DNA of 64,000 nucleotides, from NCBI RefSeq assembly GCF_031755915.1, contig NC_083389.1, positions 27,349,501-27,413,500 of the forward strand, in the 5' to 3' direction. The translations under genes were made by a program, and so were the position numbers. The notes beneath the pieces were generated by a model. The model saw only the letters and a program-made list of their open reading frames with translations, was not told where the DNA came from and searched no databases. Shown one piece after another: positions 10,343-23,567 of this stretch. Origin of the DNA: Ziziphus jujuba. Its lineage: Eukaryota > Streptophyta > Magnoliopsida > Rosales > Rhamnaceae. Each line of letters opens with the position of its first letter. Positions within the stretch are counted from its first letter, which is position 1.

Positions 10343-13300
10343 GATCTCTAGCTATAGTTAGAAGCTATAATAGACTCTCAAAACTAAAAAGAGAGATAGA
10401 GAAAAGACAGAGAGTCAATGAGACAAGTACCCTGATTCAGTGGAAAAGCCAGTACGGGTTCTCAAGTTCGTGTCCAATACACTTTGTATAGATTTAGAAA
10501 GAGATGATGATGATGTAGACGTATGAACGGTGCCTAAGGCTGCTTCGTGTCCTGATAGACTAATTAAGCTAATATTTTCCTACTTTGCCTTTACTAAATC
10601 CACGTCAGACAATTCTTTCTTTCTCAACTGTGGTCCCATCATTATCTGTAGTTCACTACCACAAACTAAAACTTGGTCCACTCAGTAATTGACCTCTAAA
10701 TATTGGTAGTTACAAAAACTTTGAATTTATTTATTTTGGTATAGAAGAATAGTCTCTCATTCTTATTGTAAAAGATTTTGTGTGTGTCACATTCATTTTG
10801 TTCCCAAGAATAAATATTACAATTACAATGGGTCGGTTTTCCTGTTATGGGGATCTTATGCTAAATAAGTTTTCCAGAATATGACAGGAATTCTCGTTCA
10901 AAAAAAGATGTTGGAATTAAAAGTGAATAAAAAAATCCCTCAAAAAAGTTAAAAAATTCAAACTGGGTAATTTAATGTGTCATAACTTTTCCAACACAAT
11001 GATAAGGACATAATTTAAGGGACAAAAAGGATATATACTAATCATTCAACTAGCTACTACAAAAATGGGGCATAGAAAGCCCTTGGTGTAAGGTACCCCA
11101 GCTTTTATTTTTCTCATCTAACTTTAGGGACAAGTCCCAAAAACCCAATAAAAGTGCCCTGCAAAAAGTTCTTCAACATATAGACGTAGGGCAGGTTTTG
11201 GACCCTGTCAAAACCTGCCAAAGTCCAGTGAAAAAGCTGAGCAAATAAGCACTTCAAAATTACCAGTCCCACCTAAATTCTATCTGCAATACTACCATAT
11301 TCCTGCAAGCTAATAAGTAGAGTCCCTATATTCTCTCCAAAAAGTGTCCTCTACTTGTCCCACCTCTAAATTATGCAGTTGAATTTTGCTGTCTCTGACA
11401 GCTCCTTGTTAGATTAGATAAAACTCACGGTTTTGTTAGATTCTTTTCTACTCAATAATACAAGTGGAAATATATACATATATCCTCCAAATAAATCCTA
11501 AAATTTCTATAAATTACTCTTTCCAAATTAGCTACTTGTTTCTCACTACAGCTGCTGTTCCTAGTCTAAATCTTAAGTTTATAAAGCAGAATGTGTATTG
11601 TCTTTGTTAATTATCCTGAGGGTGTGAAACCAAATTAAGTACTTTCGAAACGTGAAGTCGCTTTTGTGCATATGAATATATAGAAGGACGACATTTATGT
11701 ACCATGCATATATATATATATATATATATATTGTAGTGACAGGTTTATTCGACAGACGAAAATTTGGACCGTCCGATCCAACTTTATTCAATCAGAATGT
11801 CAATATCGATTTCTTGATGGACAATAAATTTGATCTCGTGGACTGTTTAAGAAGGCAAAAACCGGACATGGGTCCAAATTTTTTCTCCTCCAACGTATAT
11901 CTTTTATTAATGTAAGCTCGAACTCTCTGTGCAACAAGGCAGAGGAAGGGAAAAGGACAATATTTTTGTGTTGCTACCGACCCTTTTCTTCAGTAATTGC
12001 TCTGCCATTTCTACTTACTATGCATATTGTCACCCAACTATAAGGTACTATGTGTAGCTCTGCCATTAAACCCTCTGTTTTTTTTTTTTTTTTTCCTTCA
12101 AAAGTACTACTTTTTTTTTTTTTCATCATTGAAACTGATCAGTGAGAGAAAAAAATCCGAACCCCATTTTAGATATTTTCATCAAAAGAATCCATATATT
12201 TATCCAACCCAACTACCAGCGACCGAAGTGGGTTTAACATGTGCAATGTGACCGTCCTTTCTTTACAGAAACAAGTACTATGTTTTGAATGGAAGCTGTA
12301 ACATGCTCAGAAGTAGTCAGTGCGAAGTACTATGGCACAGGGAAAATTTAAAGGAGGAACAGAATTTTGTTACGAGGTACAGGTAACACTGAAAAAGAGT
12401 GTCCGTACATTGGCTTTTAATTTTGTGTGAAAATGAGTGATGGTGAACAAAGCATATTATGTGTTAAGTCGGTGTTTAAAACAGGGATTTTATGTTTAGA
12501 TGATGTGGGAAATATTGGGTTTTTTTCAAAACCAATTTCGCGTCAATAAATGCAAAATGGCCCTCACGGTATATGTTGAGCGCTACACCTGGCTGATATA
12601 GAGGGAAGACTTGAAGATTGAAAAGGACACGGGCAAAATTATTTTTAAAGCGTATAATTACTTAAAAAGTTTCTGGAGGTCATTTTACTATATTTTGTCT
12701 TGATTAAATCTCTTTATTGAGAGCTCTAAAATGGAAAAGAAAATCCTATGTATGCTCACTCCAAAATCAATCCTTGTCCTTACCATGTTTTGCTAATGAC
12801 AGAATGAGAATAATTAAAGTGGCAATTCCACAACACAGCTTTAAGATTTCGTGATTTTTTCTTTTAAACAAATAAATTTGTAAATTATACCTTTAGAATG
12901 CACCCTTAGAATGCACTTCAGTCGAATCCAATACAGACACATTGAATTACATGGAATGACAATAGTAACATACGGCAATTAGGGTTCAATGTCTAAATAT
13001 CTGGTCACCAACTAGCATCATGAGAAATCGACATGCGATCAATGTTCCCCAAAATGCAGTTATCATAATTAACCAGCTCAAATCTTCTAATATTTCGAAA
13101 AATTATTTTCATTTGCCCAACAACCACATGCTTGGGGAAAAGGCCAATGAAAGAAACGGCCTTCCAACTCTCAGCCAACCAAACTTAATTCATTTAGTAA
13201 AGCAATGCAAGAGCATGAAAACAACTTCAATGTTTAGATATCTAATAGCGTTACAAGTACCAAAATGTTCACTAAATATTTACCAAATAATATATCTTAA

Positions 13301-13797
13301 AAAATTATTGTTTGCATATTTATATAATTTAAATATAAAAAAGTAAACCTTTAAATTGATAAGGAAATTAAAAAAACAAATCAATTAAATGTTACTACAT
13401 CATCTATAAAATAAATTTGGTAAACATTTGATAACTCTTAACATTGTTGCTAAACACACATGATGAAGTTATTACCTTTACAAAAGCAGTTCTAAATCCT
13501 GCATAAAGTTTCAAAATAAACGAAAACTTTAATTACATTCAACCCAATCTCTAGTCTTATATAATAAAGATTAACTTTGTTAATTGAAGCCGGAAGGAAA
13601 TTTCATTCTAATAGTTGGATATACAATAGAAGTATGCCCTCTATTAGATCATAAAGGTTCCTATTCATGAATCTGGACGATACTTCTGTCAGGCCAATGT
13701 AAATTTTAGGTACGCTGAATATACATATGTACCTTTTCTTTGTGAGAATTATCCTTCTTGGCAAATGCCATGAAAATTGATAAACATCTGGAATATC
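10343..13797. other. Intergenic region between MYB promoter and AMSH 3' end
   Basis: The region upstream of the MYB start (10343 to about 11500) should contain its promoter. The rest is AT-rich with an (AT)n run near 11705-11730 and poly-T runs near 12080 and 12110. Short open frames here have low-complexity translations and no recognisable domain. The AMSH 3' UTR lies just below 13798. Confidence 0.5.
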
Positions 13798-16700
13798 TCA
13801 CCGAAGATCAACAACATCAAACTTTAAATTGGGATTTATATAGACATGAGAACAGTGCTCATAAATAGGATTTCCATCGGAAGGCTCTTCATGGGGGTGA
13901 AACCCACGTTGTTGACAATTTCGAATGACAGATACGCCACCTGGGTCAGACAGATGAAATATGCCATGGGGACTGCAAGTAGCAAGGGAGATGAGTTAGC
14001 ATTACAACTAAAGGATGACAATATCAAAGTGCATTAAGTGCTATATATGTTTTCCCATTCATAAATATTTAATATCTCAAGCAGTTTAAGAAAATCCATC
14101 CATGCATCGTCTACAAACTCAGGTATGCTTTCAAGGAACAACCATATGACTTCAGTGATCAGCATGTTGCCACATGTTCAAGTTTCTTGGGTTCTGTCCA
14201 CAGACTATTTTCCATGGTTGCTTGCCCACCTTTGGCATTAGAAGACATAAGTGGAACATCCAACAATCCAAGACAAAAGTTAAAAGAGAGAAGGATCCTT
14301 TCTTAACTCCTCTATTTCAGTTTTCATGAAATGCCACTATGACCACTCCAAAACCATGATGTGGTGCCACGTCGATAGAAATTTGTCGCATGTTAGACTA
14401 GTATGCATGGCTATTCTAACAAAAAGGAAAACTCAAAATCTGAAGAAGAAGAAGAAGCAGATCTATCACGACCTCTAAACATACCATTGCCTATTAATTT
14501 ATGGCCAAAGAAAAGTAAGGGTCTTTGGCCTATGAATTTATGGCCAAAGAAAAGTAGGAGCTTTGGCACAACAAAATAAAAGCAAAACAATATAATGAGC
14601 AAGCAACAACAAAATGGCCGTAAACAGTTAATCCAGAAAGAACCAAGCAACAACCAAATGGCCATAAACAGTTAATCTCGATAACTAAGTTTATACCGAG
14701 TTCTTGGTCTGTGCCTCATCAACCGTTCGTCAAACATTTTTAGAAGAGTTAATTCCCATTATACAGGTTTCAAAAGTAAAAGTGTTACTTGCCTCATGGA
14801 ATTTAAATTCCACATATCATTTCAAAAAGGTAAGAGGAAAACTCTTAATTGACTGGTAAATCAGATCTACCAGTAACTCCAAAAATGTAGAATGAAGACT
14901 TTCTATAAAGGGAGGAAGAAAGCAGTAGTAGGTGAAATAGTTTTATGTAATAATAAATTTTCAACCATCTTTTAAGAGATATAACAATTAAAGATATTCA
15001 AGTCGGGAAACTTTCACCTTTGCACAAAAGCCATTACTTTACATATAGATACAGGTAACTATATAAAGGCTACTTATACTAGAAGTGGAATAAATATTAA
15101 AATTATTTAAACTTGGTATATTATATAAATGATTATGTTAATTGTAGATTCCAGTCAAGAAAAAGAATGTTTTGTTTACTTCATATAAGTTATATTTCTA
15201 ATGACCATATAGCCGAACTAAAGCCTACCTGGATGTATCTGTGGGAGCCATAACTATGGCAACTGCCTCTGGTAACATTATCTGAAAATAAATAATAAAT
15301 AAATAAATAAATAATTCATAATTGCTTACAGTAAATGAATACTAAACGATATGACCATAGAGAATAAAAAGCAAAACATAAGAAAAAGCCATGTCCTGTT
15401 GAGTGAATCTTAAAAGTTTAAACTAGTCCTCCCAAGTCCTGGATGATGTCTTATGCTTGTCAGACTACATAAATAGTATCACGAGACAAGTGGCGTATAA
15501 CAAGAACCGAGAAACCAATTTATATGTTTCACATCTAACCAACATAGATTTCCTATATTATTAGTTCAATCATTAATGCGTTAAGAGAATCTATATGTTG
15601 TGCTGACTGTTGACTTGTTCATTTTCATCAAATTAACTAAAAGATTATAATAATAAAATCTTCTCCCTTTGTCAGGAAGGAAACTAGCACCAAATACCTC
15701 TACATACATATACAAAAATGCGTATATATGCCTGCATATATACAAGCAGTACAGTGGTTGTTAGTTTACCTGGTATGAATAATGAGTGTGCAAATCAACT
15801 GATGACATGAAACAGGTCTGTGATGGGTGCGTCTGGAATTCAATATAAAAATAAGTGAGAAAATTTAATTAGAAAACCAAAAAATCTGCTTAACAGATAA
15901 AAATAGCCATAGAAATCCTACTCCTATTTCGATCGGATAAAAAAAAAAACGATCAAAAATGATTTCGTCAGACTTAAACCAAACTAAAATAACAAGAACA
16001 GGGGTTCGGACACCCCCCTACTACGTAAAAAGACCCGAGGTAAGGGGTTTTGATCCAGGGATTTTTCTCAACAAAGAAAAATTTAAATGATTATGGAAAT
16101 TTAAAAAAAAAGGATGAGATCAATTCAGAAGTATTTTTTTTTATTTATTATTAATTCAATTTAAAACGGCTGGTTATGAACAAGCATAAATGCAACAACG
16201 TTTGCACTTCCTTTTCGTATTTTCCTCAAGCAGATGATCAATTACTGCTCCCAATTGCATACTTTAATTCACATTGCATGCCCTCCTTTTCATTTGCTTT
16301 CTCCAATGCATTTTGACTAGTAACACATTCAACCATTTCTTAATGCTGAATTTAGTTTTATTCTGTATAGTTTTCAAGCAATCTATATGAATTCATAGCT
16401 TGTGCCACACTGAACCAAAAAGGCAAATGATTTCTTTGAACTTGACAAGACCAGCCCCTCTGTTAAATGTAGCATGGGTATGTAGAAATGCAGTTATAAA
16501 TAACAACAGCTCTCATATTTTCTAAAGCATGGGAATAAGACAAACAAGGCAAGCCGGCTTGATCCTGACCCATGTGGTCCCTAAGAGCCTGGAAATATAT
16601 ATTAATGTCACAACACCACTTATCCCAACCTCTAAAACTGATGAAGATAAGATAACATCAAGACATTACAAAACATTTCAAAAACTTTTATTCCCATATT

Positions 16701-19700
16701 TTCTTAAGCATGGGAATAAGACAAAAAAGGCTAGTCAGCTGGACCCTGACCCATATAGTCCCTAAGTGACCAGAAATATATTTCAATCTCATAACACCAC
16801 TTATCCCAACTTCTAAAACTTATGAAGGTTGGAAAACATCAAGACATTACAAAACATTTTGGAAACTTTTGTTGACCATGCACTCCAATATGATTTTAAA
16901 ACGAGCACAAGATTCATAGTGTTAAAATAATTCAATTCAACACAATTAGACAACAAATAATTAGCAGCCAAATTGGGTCCATTGCGAGACTTACATGAAT
17001 CCACCCAAGAGGAAAAAGAGATAAACTGTCTTGAACTTCAAATATTTCTTCCTCATTCAATGTTTGACACTGAAATAAAAGGGATTCAATGTTATACTTC
17101 TTAATAGCATATAGGCACATAACTAAAAGAAATTAAAAGTTGCCTTTTTAAAATTGAGAAATACCAAAAACAAAACAGAGAACTTAGATGCAAACTTCTA
17201 GCATTCCAAGCCTAATCCACCAGCAAAACTATTTGACTAGCCATTTAGCCTAATAAAGTTATATTTACTCTAATTCATTCAAAGCAAAAATGATTTTCTT
17301 TACCCATGAACCTACATAAGGGATTATTATTACAAATTTAATGTTACACATATAAAGTACAATCTGATCACATAAATATCTAATAATAAAAAGAAACATT
17401 AACAGTTGAGAAAGAATAGAAAATTAATATTAAAAAAAATAAAAAATAAAAAAAAAAAAAAAAACCTTAAAATTGTAAACAGGAAGCATATATTTAGATG
17501 TTGAAATATCTTACCGAATCAGAAGTTGATTCTTGCTTGGGTATTATTAGTGTGCTGATGTGGAAAACCCTGTTTTTCTACAGCCATATGAATTTGAAAG
17601 TGTAAGAAACCAAGCATTCATCTTTGTCGCCCAGATCACCATTAATTCGATCATAAAGACAGTATCAATTTTGTTAGAGGATTAAAAGTAGTGACTTCTT
17701 ACCAGTGAACCTGCAAGAACACCACAAGTTTCTAAATTCTTTTCTGTATTTGCTTGAGCTAATCTCAAGAAATCCTCCATCATTTTTACTGGCTGCAAAG
17801 TACATTCAAAATAACATGACATTTGGCAAATAAGCAAATAATCATCACAAGTCATCCAAAGAAAGGATCATTGTTTTTTCAAACATGAGAAAGAAAAATG
17901 ATCAGCATAGGAAACTTACAACGTGTAGATGTTGATATGCATTAGAACTTGGCATCCCATCCTGAGAAGGTTTTGCAGGTCCAGGTCTTGGATCTGCAAC
18001 TTTTGATGGTGGAATTGGAGCATGATCTTGTTGTACTCGAGCAAGAACAGGCGGTGGAGAAGGTTGATGGATATTACTTAACTGGAAAATATCTTCCCTC
18101 GCTTCATTAATAAATGCAGGGCATGAATCCTCAGCTGTATGTAGCCATCTGCCATCATCTAATGAGAGAACTGAATCCATTGTAGATTGAATTCCCCCTG
18201 AATTGCCATCTTTTACCACCGCAATATCACTTTGTCCAGCCTGATTCAGACTATTACAAAAGATGAAACAACGTAGAATATGTTAAAAGCAGCATCAATT
18301 TTAGAAGAAAGAGCCTTACAAAAAAGTTCAAGATTACAATTTGGTCCATGAAATATATCATAATGTGCTAACAGAAGAGTGCAAATATGCCAAACAAAAT
18401 AAGTAAAAACTTTAGGATTTATAGAAAGATAAATGAGTTTTGCAGAAATCCTAACCTTGTGCTTTCTGCAGGAATTTCAATAGAGGTCAAGCCTACACTG
18501 CTCGGATACTGAACCTGTATTATTACACAAAAGTAGTAACAAGTTAATAGGGTGGGTTTCAAAAGTTAAGAAGAAGATATGGCTTAAAGACACAGAATAA
18601 CTTACCTTAATCTCTGCAGTGGGTCCAAGCCACTGGCCTCGAAGACCATTTGGACCTAAAAATGAATGTCTAGACAAAGTATCCTTATTTGGAAGAGGTT
18701 TAATCGATCTGCATGTTTAAAGAAAAAACATTACGTATTTTTCATAGCACTACCTTACTAAATGCTGAGTTGTTTAGTGTTTTAGTTTGTGGCCTTCTTT
18801 CAATTAGAGCATAACTACAGTAAAGCATATATATGCTGCTAAAACAAAGACAAATAACACATAAGCCAAAGAGCACTAAAGAACTATGCCTGGGACTTGG
18901 GAGAAAAACAAAGTAAGAACATCAAAAGCACTATATATTAACTTAATAAGCACTTTGAGTTCAGGCCATCCCAAATCAAAAAACCATTGATAGAAACACA
19001 ATGCTCTAAAGATAGAATAAAAAACAATGCTACCATGTTAAACTTATTGATTTGCCACATACTACAACTTATAGAAATTAAAAAATCTTGATCCACGTAA
19101 GACGAGGTTCTGACCGGCAGAAAGTATGGCTAAAATAAATGTGATATCATGTCACTATTGTATAAATCATAAACGTGCAACTACAATAATGCTCACAGCT
19201 TTTGGAACTGCTTGTCGATTAGCGTAGAATTTGATAAGACCAAGGATTGATCATTGTTATACTTCCAAGATGACTGTGTAGCCATGCTTGCAGGCTGCAA
19301 AAACATGTCATCATAGAATAAAATCAACGAAGTGCCCTCATAATAATGCAAGATAAAACTAAAGAATAAGACAAACAGACTGAAACACAGATTAAGTTCT
19401 CACAAATTTGTTATAACCTAAGAAGGTTTCTTACATTATTATTATTATTATTATCGAATAAAAAACAAAATGAAAACGAAGCAACACTATGACCAAGATC
19501 TTCTAAGTACACAATAGTAGAATAAAACAAATGACAAGCAGAATATTTAACCATTGATAAAACTTTATTTCATATCAACAATGTATCAACAGAACCTTAT
19601 TGAGTCAAGATACCTGCTTAGAACTTATAGTTGGTAACCTTTTATTTACAGCAGGCCACTCTAAAGAAGAATTCTCTGAACTGTATAAAGTCCTTTCTGG

Positions 19701-20988
19701 GCCATCAAGTTGAGGCAGTTGAGTTCCAGCATGGCCCTTATTAAGTTCTCCCACTCTGCGATCAAATTCAGGCTTCAAAGATTCAAGCTCGTCTAGGACA
19801 GATATCAATTTCTGTAATGACAGATGATAGCCAAACGAAAACATTGTCAAGACATATTGAACATGCAAGAAACAGTAACTGAAAGTGTGGGGTATAACTT
19901 ACCTTCCTATATAGTATTCTTTCTTTGGGTAGAACAGCTTGGTAATCTCGATGGTACGGTATAGTTTCAGATACCAAACTGGGAACAAAGTAAGAATAAA
20001 TTAATTAATTAATTAATTTAAAGAAAAAAAAAAACAAAAAACAAAACTAGCTTATGCATCCACTATCACATATTTCCACAAGATGAAAATAGCTGCAAAG
20101 CAATATAATCCATACCTTGAAAATCTGAGAAGCATGATGTACAAATCTACAATATTTTTTTCCTCCCTGTATACATTGGCCTGGAAATAAAGGGAAATGA
20201 TGACAACCCATATCAATAAGGACTTAATCTAAACACAAGAAAGGAGCTGCTACAAGATAAACACAGTAGGTGATACTAAAAATAGTCCATCAGTCCTATC
20301 AACAAGAAGAGAAACTCATAATAGCAAAATGTACATCCTAACTGATTGGCATTGGACGAAAAAGCTGAGTTTCTGATCAAGCCTAACTTCAATGTATTTT
20401 GGAACTGAAGTTTCTGATCAAGCCTAAATTCAATGTATTTCGGAAACAAACATAAAAATATTAAACACAAGTGAACAAGCAAAGAATTAAAAAACCTGCG
20501 TATTGTACACTCCCATTAAATATTATACATTTGTCTTTCATCATTCCCCCTCCCCCCCCCCCCCCCCCCCAAAAAAAAAAAAAAAAAAAGGGAAACGAAA
20601 AGAATTTGACTGTTAATGATAAACAAAAGCACCAATATTATCCAGTTTTATGAATCCATACAAAACCTGAAAAGCTACAAAGCTATTAAAAATCACATAA
20701 TCATTAATTTTCTTTTTAAAGAACATATAGATATATATATATATATAAATTTGCAACCTTAATATAACTAGCACCAATTATTAACTCCTACAAAAAAATT
20801 ACGACGATTTTGAAAATACGAATTGAAAAAGCAAAATTACAGAAGCGAGAAAAAATTAGAATTGGTAGTTAAAAAAAGATATAAACCTGTTTTAGAAGAT
20901 TTTCCGCTATCCGATAGTAGAATCGGATATGAATCCGATTATCGACCTCCACTTTCCGAGCCATGGAGTTCACGTTGATCTTCACCAT
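13798..20988 (-). CDS. AMSH-like ubiquitin thioesterase (JAMM deubiquitinase)
   Basis: Zinc metalloprotease that trims K63-linked ubiquitin chains on ESCRT/endosomal cargo. Fourteen exons (low-high): 20887-20988, 20116-20180, 19903-19978, 19614-19811, 19197-19294, 18606-18708, 18456-18514, 17920-18250, 17703-17792, 17515-17577, 16995-17069, 15770-15832, 15229-15281 and 13798-13972; 1551 nt, 516 aa, close to the ~507 aa of Arabidopsis AMSH1/AMSH3. The start MVKINVNSMARKVEVDNR resembles the AMSH3 N-terminus. Residues ~15-115 form the MIT/USP8-type helical domain. The JAMM site is complete: Glu365 in NLETCGVLAG, then H420-T-H422-P with Ser430 and Asp433 in HTHPSQTCFMSSVD. The last exon reads SPHGIFHLSDPGG to FDVVDLR-stop. 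The linker is Pro/Ser-rich. AMSH3 is favoured over AMSH1 only by the N-terminus. Confidence 0.95.
16514..16874. repeat. 181-bp tandem duplication in an AMSH intron
   Basis: Two adjacent copies, about 16514-16694 and 16695-16874, share AGCATGGGAATAAGACAAA, CACAACACCACTTATCCCAAC and ATCAAGACATTACAAAACAT with a constant offset of about 181 bases. They lie in the intron between exons 11 and 12 (15833-16994). There are scattered substitutions between copies. Confidence 0.85.
20552..20589. repeat. Poly-C/poly-A homopolymer junction in AMSH intron 1
   Basis: A C run of about 19 is followed directly by an A run of about 19, inside intron 1 of the AMSH gene (20181-20886). Length in assemblies is often unreliable at such sites. 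Confidence 0.8.
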
Positions 20989-22798
20989 CTTCTTCTTCTT
21001 CTTCTTCTTCTTGTGGCTCGGCTGTAAATGCCAGAGCTCCTATGCTCCAAGTCAATTCTCCGGCAAGAGCCTTGTCGACGAGAACGTCGTTGAGAATTTG
21101 AGCGAGAGATCGAACGGGTACAGAGCGTGCCGATGAAGCAAAACGTGAGAAACTCGTCGTTTTGGGCCCGTTTGGGGGACTTGGAGCTGGAGACGAAATA
21201 TTGAACTTTTTTTTCTTTTTCTTTTTTTTTCTTTTTTTTTTAATGTCGACATGGCGAAGTACAGAATGGCTCTAATTATATGCGGTAGTGGTCACGGATT
21301 ACTATGGTTGGAGGGCTCTTTCCGACATTTCACCAGCAAATAAATAATTAAAATATATATATATATATATGACGGCTCCTCTGGTATAGTAATTTTATTT
21401 CTAGTTTTTCTTTTCTAGGATATTAAATATTAATACCTAATGCATCTTAAAATAAAATAATAAAATTACGAATTAACCCTCAACTTTTAATATGTGAAAA
21501 ATAATAATACCAAAGTCATTAAATCAGAAGATATAAAATAATATTTTCAAGCAAAAAAGATATCAAATAATATTATTCGGTCTATTTTTTAGGGGGAAAA
21601 GGAAGTGTTAAACCAATAAACTTGCTGCAATATTTGTATTGTCAATTGAAGAACACACACTCAAAAAGTAAACAAGACAGAAAAAACCAATAAACAAAAG
21701 AATAAAACATAAACCACAAAACAAAACAAGGCTTATATGGCGGTTCAGAATGTATAACCATAACCATTCCTACATCCACTATTGACCATCGAGGATTCAG
21801 AAATATACACAGATTTTCTCAGCACTTTCTCACACACACTTATTTTTCTTCTTGCACCACTTCTCTATTGTAATTCCAGCAGCCTATCCTTCGTGGTTAA
21901 GCAAAACAAGGCAGCATTCTTCTTAATTCTACCTATCATTCAAAGCTTGACCTGACCTGAGATACTAAATCACAGTCCTCATAGCTTGATCAACTTTTAA
22001 GTAACAAAGTCAAGAGCAGGAGTTTGATATATATATATATATATATATATAGTACATAAAAACGGTGTGTTTTACGATGTATGGACCAAACTTTGTTCAT
22101 AAAGTAATTAAACTCGGTTTCATTCACTCATCAAATATAACTTTACTTTTGACATATGGGGTTTTATTTTATTTTCAGAAAATAAAGATATCATTTAATA
22201 AGTAACTTATCAATGAAAAGGAAAATATTTATACACAAGAATTCAGACAATTAGTTATACCACCAAAAATTGATTTCTGTTCCATGCTTTGTGTACTGGT
22301 GAAGGAGAGGATAATTGAGTGCTTAGCTTCCATTCTAGAGCTTCTGCTTGATCATGCAATGGCCATTTTTTTTATCTGAATTTAGACATTTTTATAAATT
22401 TTAAGATTAAAAAAAAAAAAAAAAAAAAAGCTGGTTTTTCTTCTCATCTCTGGCTCTCTGCTGTTATAATATTCCAACGTATGCTTATCATCCATGAATA
22501 TTGGTGCCAGGGAAGTTCCATATATATACATATATATATATTGATGTGAGGGTCATTAGGGACTAAAGAAATGAACTATTTCGGTAACATATTTCGCAAT
22601 TTCATAATCTTCCATTTTCCTATTCATAATGAACAGAAAATCTTTGTCTTGTCCCAATTTCTAAGTTCCCAAACAGCATATATTTGCTTTTTACAAGCCT
22701 CACCACAATATTGCTGACAAAATACACTGCGTATGGTAGTAAGTTTTACACACAAGAATAAGAAAATCATACAAGTATTTTAGTATACATTATACATA
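20989..22798. other. AMSH leader/promoter and AT-rich spacer
   Basis: On the minus strand just above 20988 there is a GAA-repeat leader (CTTCTTCTT on the plus strand, about 20990-21015) and a balanced-composition stretch to about 21180 that is probably the AMSH 5' UTR. Beyond lie (AT)n runs near 21353 and 22026 and poly-A near 22410. I see no further gene; the 3' UTR of the next minus-strand gene begins below 22799. Confidence 0.5.
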
Positions 22799-23567
22799 TC
22801 AAAGCAATACACCAAGTCCCAAGATCACCATCAACCCAGGCCCAACCACAATCTGGTTTGCGTTATTTGCCTCAGCTTTAAGATGCTCAGCCACATTGAA
22901 CTTTCCTGAACAATGCAAGAAACCAGAAGATATTGCATTTAGGTATGATAACAAGAAAACAAATACAATATTTCTAACATTTTTCTAATAGAAATCACCT
23001 CTTTCCGAGCCGGTGCCACACCCTGCCTGGATAGTATCTCTAATATCTTGTATGGTGGCCTTGTTATAGAACAAAAAGTTGGTTAAAATGTTGTCTATGC
23101 AGTCAAGAACAAGGTGTGTCTCATCGAGACATGGTCCGTTGCAATATGCATCGGTTTTGTCAAATGGGACATTCAGATCTCCGCTCTCATTCAGTCTGTA
23201 TGATTCTTCACAGTTGATGTAAATCTGGAAAAAGAAACACACATAGAAGAAAAAATGTTAGAAATTTTAACCTCTTGGGGTACCAAAAAAAAAAAAATTG
23301 GAAATTCTGAGCTTACATATTTATCATTGAAACATAGCAAAGCTTTAGCAACAATTTCAGTTGGGTCGTGAAATTTGTGGCCCGTTTCAGGCTCATCTTC
23401 AACTGCATTCTCTGTCAAAAATCAATTCAAAACATAAATTTGAAGACAAAATGGAGTTGGAAATCTATATGCTTTCTTTGTTGCATACCTGATATGCTGC
23501 CAAAAACAGAGATGGGAATCAGAGCTGCAGCTAAAACAGAGAGTCCGAGTATCCTTGTTAACGCCAT
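22799..23567 (-). CDS. Small secreted cysteine-rich protein with GPI-like tail (DUF7731-like)
   Basis: Four exons: 23489-23567, 23317-23411, 22999-23224 and 22799-22905; 507 nt, 168 aa. The N-terminus MALTRILGLSVLAAALIP followed by ISVFGS is a signal peptide. The mature part has paired cysteines (ALLCFNDKY, INCEESYRL, AYCNGPCLDETH, VLDCIDNIL, QAGCGTG) and should be disulphide-bonded. The end is hydrophobic (VVGPGLMVILGLGVLL), like a GPI-attachment signal or a single membrane segment. I recognise the pattern of a plant-only family of unknown function, probably the one named DUF7731, but the name is from memory. The protein should be extracellular or bound to the outer membrane face. A TATA box sits about 45 bases upstream. 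Confidence 0.85.

Noticed and set aside
13846..14037. 63-codon plus-strand open frame
   Set aside because: It is mostly the antisense shadow of the last AMSH exon (13798-13972) running into the adjacent intron.
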